Source: Gnetum montanum (Eukaryota > Streptophyta > Gnetopsida > Gnetales > Gnetaceae). From it: DNA of 64,000 nt. Position 1 is the first letter of the stretch. The number at the start of each line of letters is the position of its first letter. Positions 23,397 to 33,476 of this stretch are shown here, piece by piece. The notes under the pieces are model-generated. The model ran no database searches, had not been told where the DNA came from, and worked only from the letters and a program-made list of their open reading frames with translations. The stretch lies in the NCBI GenBank assembly GCA_015680685.1, contig MNCI01016414.1, positions 367,719 to 431,718 on the forward strand, in the 5' to 3' direction. The position numbers and the translations under genes are program-made.

Positions 23397-23950
23397 GGTT
23401 AAAACTACTTTTGCCTCTTTTTTGTCATTTTGTATATCAACCTATTCTCTTGGTTTCCACTTTGTTGTCATTCCTTAAAACATTTTTTCTTGTTTTAGAT
23501 AGCATGCTTCATTTTATCACTTCACTACCATATCTCTTTTGGCATGCATTTTTTGCCTTTTGTCTCACTCAAAATATTCTTTCCAATTTTCTGAATCCAA
23601 CTTTTTAGTTAGCCCCAAATTAAACTTGTAAGGCAGTGTTAATTGTAGGTGTCTTCTTGAAGCAATTGCTCTCTAAATAAAGTGAGGTTATTTTTCTTCA
23701 AATTCCACCATTCTATGCATTTAATCCATTTTCTCTTCCTATCTTTGAAGCTTTGTATAGCTAAATTCATGACCAATCTCTTTTGAGCAAAAAGAAATAA
23801 TCAATTTGTATTTTATCCATGTCATTCTTATATGTAATTAAATGTTATGTACTCTTCTAGAAATAAGTATTTGCAGTTGCAAGGTCACAAGCACTTGCAA
23901 ATTGTAGCAGCCCATATCATTGTGCTCTCCAAATCCATATCCTCCATAAA
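23397..23950 (-). mobile_element. RTE-like LINE, endonuclease end and linker
   Basis: On the minus strand GYGFGEHNDMG, DLATANTYF, HLITYKNDMDKIQIDYF, RLVMNLAIQSFKDRKRK and WWNLKKNNLTLFREQL appear in the order expected for the C-terminal endonuclease and the linker to RT. The match fades into a (CA)n run near 23953, so the LINE is 5' truncated there. Confidence 0.75.
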
Positions 23951-25550
23951 TTCTATCACACACACACACATATTAAAAAATAGACATAGGAGATAGTAGC
24001 ATAATTCCCTCACCACAACAGAGTAGATTTGACCTACTAGAAAAGTGTCTTACTACAAGTCTACTCCACTACTATCACATCTGTAAGCAAGGCAAGAACT
24101 AAATCTTATAATTGAAGGATAAAAAACTCTAACTAAAATTGCTACATCATTTCTAAAACTCTAACAATGAGGTGTTAGTTCAATGGTAAGACTCTTGATC
24201 TCAAAACTTTAAGTTACGAGTTTGATTTTGATGGGCAATGTTGAGTTATAAAGTTCTAATTTGACTATGTGGCTTAGGGGTAAATATTATTTTTTAAAAA
24301 AATGTTAAAGGTTCTACCATCCTTCCTTTACATCACTCCTAATATTTATCATTGAACTCAAATGAAAAATGGATTTGATGTTTCTCCTCAATATACTCTT
24401 TGTGGAAGTAAAGACTTATTTCTCATGTTTTTTTTTTAGTATTCAGTTATACAACATGCTTGGATATGGATGTTTAGAATTTGTAACAATTGTCAACCAA
24501 GCATTAATAATATTATTCTTGGTGATTAGCCTCATTTGTCTCCTTCCTTTCTTTGCATTTGAAATTTCTTCAATCACTTGTTCTCTATTCTATCTAAAAG
24601 CTTTGGTGTACAATTATTTTCTAGTAGTAAGAGTATGACTATGACCTTTCTTCAAGAGGCAAATATCATATTCTCAAATATCTCTTTTCAATTACAACTT
24701 CAAACAAAAAAGCTTCCAATGAAAACTAAACGATTAATTTGTTTTCGGGGTAAGACTTCAACTTCTATTGTTATTTATTTAATATTTTTGATTAATATTT
24801 TCTTTCATTTTTGAGAGAGTTTTCTTCTTTCTTTACAAGAAACCCATTAGTAAGATGTAAGAACCTATGAGGGTGCTTCTAAACAAGGGAAAGTCCTATT
24901 CCTTTTCCTACCTGATAGGGGAGGTTTTAAAAGATTAATTGTAAGGATTAAAAACTAAAAAGGCAGTTCTAGAAGTTTTAGACTTTTTCTTTAGATTCTA
25001 TCTTTTATGTTGTTGATTTGATGTACTCTAAATATTTTTTAATTATTATTTCTTTTTTAGGATCCAACACCTCCATCCTCCCTCTCGACTTCCCCATAAA
25101 CAAATGTTTTTGAAATAGCAAGTACCAAAAACCATTTTTTAAAAAAGTAGATGTATAAGAATATGAGGTACAAATTCTAGTTCACGTACATGTACTTGAG
25201 CTAAAGATAGTGAAGCTCATTGTGTATTGATTTTTTATTAAGTCAAGAAATAGATTATTGCACTTCTTAATTTCACTAATCATACATAATGAGCTAACTA
25301 CTTGATCCATCTAATATTAATTATTGAACTTGAGCATGAGGCAACCTTGCATAGTTAACATCTTCAAGTTTATAAATAATATTTTTGGAAATATGTATAC
25401 AATCATCATCATAATGATCATCATCTAAAGGCTTAATGCTGCTTGATAAGGCATGATCTTAGAAGAGTTAATAAATGAGTGATAGCCTAGCTTCTTTTAA
25501 GTGGTTGCGCCTAGGCTAAAACCCAAGTTTTATGACTTGAGAAATAAACA
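23951..25550. other. spacer with a SINE-like copy
   Basis: AT-rich, no coding region I can support. Contains the SINE-like copy at 24172-24310 and a partial family-2 A-box region at 25262-25310 (minus). Confidence 0.4.
24172..24310 (+). mobile_element. tRNA-derived SINE-like copy (family 1, best preserved)
   Basis: TTAGTTCAATGGTAAGACTC (A box) then ACGAGTTTGATTTTGATGGG (B box), followed by a body with CAATGTTGAGTTATAAAG and ATTTGACTATGTGGC and a T/A-rich end. Reference for the other family-1 copies. Confidence 0.6.
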
Positions 25551-25555
25551 CCTTA

Positions 25556-26516
25556 TGATGAGACGTGATTCGCATAGGCCACGATATCGCATAGGCCACG
25601 ATATCGCATACGCGATATCACAACCGATGCGATATTGCATCCCCCGCTATATCACGTACGCGATATCGCATCTTCCCCTGTGATATCGCGTACGCGATAT
25701 CACAGTGCGTCGCCATATCTATAAATAAGAGGCGGCTCTCCCTTGTTTGGGATCCCAGTTTTAGAGTAGTGAAGCTCCGGCAGTTTGATCCCTCCAGAGT
25801 TAGATTTTTTTCTCGTGTCTGCCCGCAGTGTGGTGAATGTAATTGTACGGTGTCTTTATTCGAGTGTGCCGTACTTGGACATGCACATGACCAGCAATAA
25901 AGATCGAGATTACTTCATCATTGCAACATTCACTTTGTCATTTATTTATTCGTTATTTATTTAATTTTATTTACTGTTTTCTCTCTCTCACCCTTAAACT
26001 CCTAGATCGCAGAACGAGTACGACTTGATTACGAGCATTTAAGTGTGACTGCTTGGTAGCCCAGTGGTGTAGCTAGGGGGATCTACGCTTGGTAACCCAG
26101 TGGCGTATTTGGGGTCTGCGCTTGGTAATCCCAGTGGCGTACCTAGGCCTATGCTTGGTAGTCCCAGTGGCAGTCGTGCACGAAGTCCAAGATGTGTACG
26201 GTTGATCAAGGAATCGGTTGCTCGTCGCACTTAGGCTAGATTAGATTTTCTTACCCTTTTCCTCTTAGCTTAGATTAGTTAATATTATTTTCCACTGCCA
26301 TCAGGAGTAGCGTTAGAATTAGAACACATCATACACCTCATCTAGACTAAACCATACGTGACATATGCAAAACTAGTCTAGATGGGAAGACAGCGAACTG
26401 CGACCTAAGGCTAACTATCTAGGTGCCACAACTAGTCCATCTGCGGAGTTCGACCGGATCGCGCGTGCGACGCTCGTTTCGTATGGTTGAGTGTAGGGGT
26501 ACCTCGCCACTCATCA
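25556..26516 (+). repeat. 5' LTR of element C
   Basis: 961 bp, TGATGAG to ACTCATCA. U3 holds a GCGATATCGC-type palindrome array (25573-25705), TATA box at 25720-25728 and AATAAA at 25896-25901. Downstream are four copies of GCTTGGTAACCCAGTGGCG-type repeats starting at 26051, 26087, 26120 and 26153. Confidence 0.95.
25573..25705. promoter_or_regulatory. array of GCGATATCGC palindromes upstream of the LTR TATA box
   Basis: At least seven full or slightly mutated copies of (T)GCGATATCGC(A/G) separated by GTAC-, TACG- or CCCC-containing linkers. Each carries two CpG sites. The same array is in 33495-33620, 62417-62515 and 63755-63885. Probable U3 regulatory sites. Confidence 0.8.
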
Positions 26517-26517
26517 T

Positions 26518-26536
26518 TGGCGCCGTTGCCGGGGAT
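26518..26536 (+). other. primer-binding site, tRNA-Asp
   Basis: TGGCGCCGTTGCCGGGGAT is complementary to the 3' end of plant tRNA-Asp including CCA. One base separates it from the LTR. tRNA-Asp priming is typical of Athila elements. Confidence 0.92.
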
Positions 26537-26647
26537 GGTGCTAGTTATCTAGATTAGTTATATCATACAAGGTCGCTGTAAAGAACTTAACGATATATCT
26601 CTTAAAAAGAAGTAATTATAAAAAGTCACATAAATTCACACACAACA

Positions 26648-28627
26648 ATGCCTCTCCTACAAGATGATAATAACGCCACACTTAGTGAGGAAGTTCATTG
26701 GAGAACCAATGAGCTATATGACGATGAAGATTGGAGTATACAACCTGAAGTGGGAGTTTCCTATAAGAATGAACAAAAACAACGTCATCGTAACACACGA
26801 AAGCATAACTTACCCGATGACGATGAACCCCCACTGGCCACTACAAGCTTAACGCAAATACAAGAGGCTGTTCGAATCTCACGTAGGCATCGTAAAGAGA
26901 GCCGACTACCCAGGCTCGATTTAAACAACTTTCCCAAATTTTCAGGAGGCTATGACTTAGATCCGCATCAACATTTACTAGCCTTCTACGATGCCTGCAC
27001 ATGGAATAACATTGATAACAGTTGGCAAAAACTGAAGCTCTTTCCTATGACACTCGTTGACCAAGCTAAAGTATGGTATAGATCATTAAAACCAAATTCA
27101 ATACGACGCTGGTCAACAATGGTAGAGGTCTTTAACGAAAAATATCAAACCTACGCAAGAGTGTCAGCCTTGAGGAAACAAATCCAAGGATGGAAACAAG
27201 AAAAACATGAACCCTTGGACATGGCCTTAGAAAGATATTATTCACTGTTAAACAACTATCCAGGCCATGGGTTTTCCAAGGAAAGGCTAATGTACCATAT
27301 TATTGATGGGCTACGTAATGAAACAAGAGAGACCTTAGGAACGTATGCCCGAGGTCAACTATACAACCTATGAACCCATCAAATTCAAGAGCTTATTAAG
27401 CGGGTAGGAAAAGAAGAAGGAGAATTAGCTACATGGGAGAGTGTTGAAAAACATCAATAGAACTAGAATTTCAACTTAACAAAGGTCCATGATCATAGAA
27501 AGGAGAAATTAACAATTCTCAAGGTGGAAACATCATCTTTGCCAATACAACAATTGTTAGAAGAAGTCGAGGCAAAGATCAATAAAATGTTGGAATGGAT
27601 GAATCAAAAGTGTGGAGAATATATCAACATCATTGGAGATAGAGTTTTGACAACCCAAGAAGCAGGACAAAACAATAGACATTCAGAGAAAAAGAATAAA
27701 GGGAATAAGTGCTCAACTGCTAATCATATGTATGAATGCAACATATGCCTGTACGATCACCCCAAAGGTCAATGCCCAATCTTGTTACATCTACATGAGC
27801 ATTGGGGAAACACATTACATTCAGAATTTGTACAGAGATACTGTGTTTGATCATAGTGGCAACAATCCCAGTTGTGGGGGAATCCACCCTTAGACTGGAG
27901 GCACCCTTCATATTTTCCGAATCCAAACGCTTATCACGTTCAACACCATGTTTCTTCAACTGGGCCAACATACTCTATCTCACCACAATACCATTCCCCA
28001 AAATACTATCAACCCATACCTCCAACACAACCACCACCTTGTGCACCTTATATTCCTCCTAACTTTCCACATTCTCATCCTTTCCCTCCTTCCACAATGC
28101 CACCAACTGTTCCTAAGGTGTTTGTACCACCGCAACCCACGAACAACACTTGTGCTGCTACTACTAACAGCAGTGAAGAGCCTCCTCAACATCAAAAGCA
28201 TCCTTTCTTTAAACACTGCCGTAGGAAGGGACAACACAATTCTGAGGCCACTACACCTTCCAACCCAACACAAGTCCAACCCTGTGGTGCACCGTTACCT
28301 TCAAACCCAACGCCTCACGTAACTTCATCAGGGCCACCAACTAACACTCCAACAACCATAAGGCCCAATGAACACAACCATGGGAGGCATCAGCCCAATC
28401 CTTGCATACCATCTAACGGTCACAAACATCATAGTGGGTCAACTCGTTATCCGGGAACTACATCGTATGAAGTACCCCACTATGCTTATTATGAAGTGTG
28501 TGAAATCCAAGGTGATAAGTATGGACCAGTTTCAATATTTCTAATATGCAAGGATCCTTATTTTTCATTTATTAATCCTTGTCATACTCAACCATTTAGT
28601 TACGGGGGATATCCCCCATTTCAATAA
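26648..28627 (+). pseudogene. element C gag, one frame with in-frame stops
   Basis: 660 codons including the final TAA. Interrupted only by stops at 27371 (TGA), 27458 and 27464 (TAG), 27848 (TGA) and 27854 (TAG); no frameshift. The retrotransposon gag domain lies at about residues 90-240 (PRLDLNNFPKFSGGYD, AKVWYRSL, YYSLLNNYPGHGFS). A zinc knuckle CNICLYDHPKGQC (CX2CX3HX4C) follows near residue 365, then a Pro/His-rich C-terminus. Forms the particle in active relatives. Confidence 0.88.
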
Positions 28628-29640
28628 TAAGCAGGATTAATAAATATTTTTCAATTTCTTTAATTTTACAACTTTTTTATTTTTCAGTTTTTCATTTTTC
28701 AACTTTTTGTTTTATCTTTTGTGTGTTTGTATTTTCATGTTTGTGTAAGTAATCTCATCTACGAATAAAACACTCATGTGGATCATTGGTTGAGATGTGT
28801 TTTATGTTATTAAGTCATGAGTGATCAATTATTTGAAACAGTGAGCCCACTACATCCACTCATCCACTCTATAAATAAGAGGGTCTATTCATGGGTACAG
28901 TGATATTCTTGAAATTTCTAAAACGTAAAATTAATTTTGTGTTTATTGTACCTAGAATGAAGAAGGATGGACCAAGAGGGAATGATTATAGTGTGACATC
29001 AAGGGGACTTGTAGATTCTCTTTGGTAACGTCTGTGGGAGTTATCATGCAATATGGTCGTACTAAGATCCTTGTAGATCTAATGAAAAATGGGAGTAAGA
29101 GTAATCAAAAGGGCACTCGAAAATCAAACGCTATTCTAGGGGGTCCCACTGGAAAGACATGCACCCATGCCTAAAGGTTGGCGATTTCTCTGGATTCAGT
29201 AAAGTCAAAAAAAAAGAAAGAAAGAAGAAAAGAAAAAGGAAGTGCCATAAAACAAAAATCACTCCTCCCTTGTACTAAACGCCAAGTGATCGTACGCCTT
29301 GTTGTTATGGTACTCTCATAGTTGCTCATCATGGGATGAAACAATGCGATGTCACTATTTAGAAGGAAGGACTTGGTCCTGATCTTGGAACGATGGGTCA
29401 ATGACACTTTAATCATGCTTTACACACAGGATTCATTGTGCCCTGGGTCAGTTACCTCATGCCCCAATTTCTACGATCCCTTTCTCTACTTCATCTCATC
29501 TCACTGTTCGTGTAATTGTAGCTCGTGTCTCATGTAGCATAGAATTTTCATCTCATTCTGGTGATATTTACATGTGTGTGTTTTGTGGAGTTAGTGCGGA
29601 TTACATTTAACCCTTCTAGTGCCCATGGACACTTTAAGTG
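28628..29640 (+). other. spacer after gag in element C (pol missing)
   Basis: Non-coding. TCTATAAATAAGAGG at 28868-28882 is identical to the LTR TATA region (25718-25732). 28950-29180 aligns with the post-integrase spacer of D (59280-59550), including the GGAAAGACATGCACCCATGC block. Confidence 0.6.
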
Positions 29641-29643
29641 TGA

Positions 29644-29698
29644 TTACACAAGGGCATAATAGGTTGAAACCTGCTTTGGGGAGGACCCACTTGTGTAA
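29644..29698 (+). ncRNA. conserved 55-nt stem-loop (element C copy)
   Basis: Outer stem TTACACAAG / CTTGTGTAA (9 bp) and inner AGGT-TGAA-ACCT hairpin, then GGGGAGGACCCA. Same length as the copies in A and D. Confidence 0.72.
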
Positions 29699-30016
29699 GT
29701 TTGTTGTAATTTTCACCAATTTCCTAGTTCAAACACACAATTTCTTACCCTCAGCTTAATTTTTCATAATTTTCTTTCCCTATTCTTATCCCTCCAAATT
29801 TTATTGTTCCAATGTACCCTTACATTCCCTTTTCTTCATAACCGCCAAATTTTTAATTGCTAAATTCACATCTTTATCATTATGAGTGCCTCTCAAATTC
29901 ATGAAATTACCCTCGGATATCTTAATACTTGACAATGTCCTCAATTTACACCATTAATTTCAAGAAAATCATTAAAAATTTGGTCTTTTTCATGTGTCTC
30001 ACATCAGTTGGGATGA

Positions 30017-30044
30017 GATATCGCGTCCTATTTACTTATAAATA
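30017..30044 (+). promoter_or_regulatory. internal promoter-like module of element C
   Basis: GATATCGCG (30017-30025), the LTR array motif, stands 11 nt before TATAAATA (30037-30044). The ORF2 ATG follows 479 nt later. Confidence 0.55.
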
Positions 30045-30489
30045 GGAACCCCCGCCGCAACACTTAGTATCATTTTGCCATTTACGCGGGGGAAAATTTT
30101 TGAAATTTTTCTCTACGACTTGCGATTGCGTAACCCTAGCTTTTTCACTCATATCTCACGCGCTGGTGCTCCGATTTTAATTCTGTTTGAACCTGCTTGA
30201 ACCTGGAGTGTTCAGTTTTGTCGTGGGGGAGAGACACTTGTTGAAAAGTGCCTAACTTTTTTTGAAATTTGTCATCACCCAAAGGACATCAATTAGGGTA
30301 ATTAATACTAACACTTAGAAAAATTGTGCCAAAAAATCATATGACCTTAGGTACACCGGGAGTTAAAATGAAATACCACCTAAGTCATAGGACCCATTAT
30401 TATAATTTTCGGGCACAATCACACGATAACATAAGATCTTTAATTAAAGGCATGTAGTAAGGTATAACTTGACTCTGAAAACAACCTTA

Positions 30490-30518
30490 CTAATGATTGG
30501 CCCGTGTGATTGCAGATG
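30490..30518 (+). promoter_or_regulatory. 3' splice site at the ORF2 start codon (element C)
   Basis: CTAAT branch-point match (30490), then GTGTGATTGCAG directly followed by ATGGCCCCG. Equivalent sites in A and D. Confidence 0.7.
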
Positions 30519-33305
30519 GCCCCGAAACATGCACAGCGAGAGGGTCCTGTTCAAGGTGAAGCGAAACAACCTCAGAGAGGTGGAAGACAAGTCCCTGCAA
30601 GACAACATGCAGAACAGGAGGTACAATCATTCAGCATCCATCAAGAATAACCTCCTACAAGACGGTCCAGGCAGGCAAAAAGAGGAGCTGCTACTGCGCC
30701 TGAACCGAGACAACAACTCACGTTGCCCCTGGAATGTGTTCAGGCTATCCATACAAAGTCCACAGTTGCTGCAGTGATTGTGGAGCTTAACTTCGAACCT
30801 TTTGCAGATTTTGCTCCCAAAGCTATTAGGGATCACCTTAAAGGGTCTCCCTTATGGCCTGTCCTCTTTGAGTGCGGTGCCTGGTACTTAGGTGAAATGT
30901 ACCTGTTCTAGCATAATAAGGAGCAAGGCACCACGATTAACATTTGTGGTGTGACAGTAGACTTTTCTGCATAGGCAATTTCAGAAGTGTTAAACCTTCT
31001 AAATTCAGGCCCCCATGTTGCTCGGTTATCTACCCGATCGGACCCTGATGTGCGAAAGGATTGGTTAGAGAAGGCTTATGACAGAGATAAAGCTTTTGGT
31101 GAGCTGACGACGGAAGAGCGGGTTTATTTCAAAATTGGAACCTATCACCTCTTCCCCACAAAAGGTTTGAAAAGAATATCGACGTATGTGGTGAGGGGAT
31201 GTGCAGTGTTGATGGGAAAGGTTAATGCTAACCTACCCCATCTATATTTGACGGAGATTCTAAGGCAATTTGAAGAACGGAAGTCAGGGAAGATGGCGCT
31301 GCCTTTTCCCTGCCTTATTAGAAAACTGTGCCGACGGGCTGGTATTCAGGGATACACAAATGACATCTTTTGAAAAGCCTAGAACGCTTCTTATGCTGAA
31401 TTGTTAAAGGTGCCAGCTCCAAGAAAGAGCATTGGCGAAGAGCTGAGACTAGATGAAAAAGAAGAACAGATGACTGGATCACCTGCAACTCAACTTGCAG
31501 GACCTAGTCAACCTCCAACCATAGGTCCCAACCAACAACAAGAAGCAGGACCCAACACAGGCCAAGATCAACTGTCGCAGCCACAAGACTATAGACCATT
31601 GATGAGCCATCTTAGGGCCATCGCCGAGATGGTTAGTTGGGGAAGTCGTGATGACGCAAATCTCTTTCACGTCATCGATGATGCCGACCTGCCTACTATT
31701 TCGTTAGATCGCACAAGGGGTGAATTTTCCATCCAAATAGGAGGAGGGGAAAGCAGATGGTCACAATAGATCTCAGGAAACACGACATCTTTTCAAGTGC
31801 AGTTAGAGACTGGTGAAGGGGCCACTATGGTGGTCATGCAAAACCAAGATGCTGCGAAAACTGCTGAAGTCGTTGCTGACCACATCAAAGAATCCTTTAA
31901 CGTGCTTGTTGTGCCACCGACAGATCTTTCAGGAGCATAGGATGCTCAAACTCTTGCTAGAACCTCAATGACTCCTGCGGAACATGAGGATGCACTAGAT
32001 AGATTGCTTCAAATAGGACAAGTTTTGACATCTCTGTTTGACATCCCCTAGGATGTAACAGCAATTCAATCAGACCTCATTTCCACTAAGGGAAAGCTGG
32101 TCATATCCGAAGTAAGGGCCGAGCATGATGAAGCTAAAGTGCAGAAACTACAAGAGCAGCTCGTGGCCTTACAAGCAGCATAGCGGGATCCTTTGCAATT
32201 TGTTCCTGTAGACCAGCTAGAAAAGTTCAGAGCCGAGCAATTAGCAAAGCTAATCGCAGAAAATAAGAAGGTGGTAGGAGAAAAGGAGACGGCCACTTGG
32301 GATGCCTCCGTAGCTCAAGCGCAAACTCATGCGCATCTTAAGGCACTTAGGGCCTTAGAAGAAGAGAATAAGCAGTTGGTTGCAGATAACCTTCGGTTGA
32401 CTTCTGTGGAGAAACAAAAGAATGTTCTCGATGAACACTTTCATCAATTATGAGAACAGTTCATTCGAGTTAACCGAGATGTAAGCCGTTTAGCCCGAGA
32501 AAATTGAATCCTCTTAATGGAGGAGGTACGCGCTATTCGCCAAAAATCAGCCATCGAAATAAGTGCATGGCAGAATGAGGCTAAACGACACGAGAAGCTG
32601 AAGGAGCATTTCCGTGATCAGGTGGGGATGTACAAACAAATCCTAGAGAAGGAGATCCATATGGCCAAGGCTCAAATCAACAACATTAGTGCTCAGCACA
32701 CTGATTGGAGGGCCATATTGGACACTTACGCCTTCGCTCACCAAGTGGAAATTAAGAACCAGAACCTACAAATCCAAGACTTGACCGAATACATGGAGTT
32801 GGCAAACCTTCAATATGCCAACCTAGCCATGTTAATAGCAGGATGCTCGAGGTCAGAGCTCGAGCAGCAGGTAGCTTCCACCCACATCAAATATGAAGTA
32901 GAATTTGTAGAGTGCAAGAAGCTGGCTGAGAAACTAGATGTCACAAATTCTGAACTTGCGGTGGTAAAAGAAAGCTACCAGGGACAGAAAGATGTTGCAA
33001 CCGACTTGGCTCGACGGCTAACAGAGCTTCACGAATACAAAGACAAAGCCAGAGCCTATGAAGAGGAACGACGGGTGTTTGCGGCATGGTATGTCAAAGC
33101 TAATCAGATGTTCTCACAACTACCCTATCCGTGGGAGGTGCCGACTCCGTCAAACATCGGAACATTAGCATGGACAACACAAGATCCTCAGACCGAAGAG
33201 GAGAAGCTCCAGGCCATTCTTCAACGTCGTCAACCTTCCAAGCTTGGAGCAAGTGACAAAGGGAAAGCACCCATGGAGGAGCCACCACCACCAGGAACTA
33301 CATGA
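30516..33305 (+). pseudogene. element C ORF2: coiled-coil protein with Transposase_32-like domain, 929 codons
   Basis: One frame from ATG 30516 to TGA 33303, with no shift but 11 in-frame stops: TAA 30648; TAG 30909, 30972, 31380, 31767, 31938, 32049, 32181; TGA 31371, 32451, 32505. Residues about 80-290 resemble the putative plant transposon protein domain (Pfam Transposase_32), with LPHLYLTEIL and PFPCLIRKLCRRA. Next comes a Gln/Pro-rich stretch, then a long Glu/Lys/Gln-rich coiled coil (about 500-860), then YPWEVP and a KAPMEEPPPP tail. No signal peptide or membrane helix is visible. It takes the place of the env-like ORF of Athila elements. Function unknown. Confidence 0.85.
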
Positions 33306-33462
33306 GTTCCAAATTTTTGTAGTTGTAGTATTTTTTCTCTGTGTTGTATCTTCCCACACTGTGGCATTAGTCCATTTCTTTTTCCAGTTAATAATCCCAT
33401 ACCTATCCACTATGTAATTAATGAAGCTTGTTCTCCTTGTAACTCGAGGACGAGTTTTTATT

Positions 33463-33476
33463 CAGTCGTGGGGGTA
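33463..33476 (+). other. polypurine tract of element C
   Basis: CAGTCGTGGGGGTA ends at the 3' LTR start; element A has the same GTGGGGGTA. Confidence 0.85.

Noticed and set aside
23384-23608. 74-codon hydrophobic plus-strand frame.
   Set aside because: It is antisense to the LINE linker region, where the minus strand shows conserved LINE residues.
25573-25705. Palindromic array could be read as a CRISPR-like array.
   Set aside because: The units are 10-bp palindromes with short variable linkers inside an LTR of a plant retrotransposon; no unique spacers of constant length and no cas genes.
27720-28322. Extra frames overlapping the gag C-terminus of element C.
   Set aside because: The gag frame 26648-28627 explains the region; the others are shadows of its Pro/His-rich coding.
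30516-33305. ORF2 as a retroviral-type envelope.
   Set aside because: Position fits, but no signal peptide, furin-like site or membrane helix can be seen; the protein is coiled coil.
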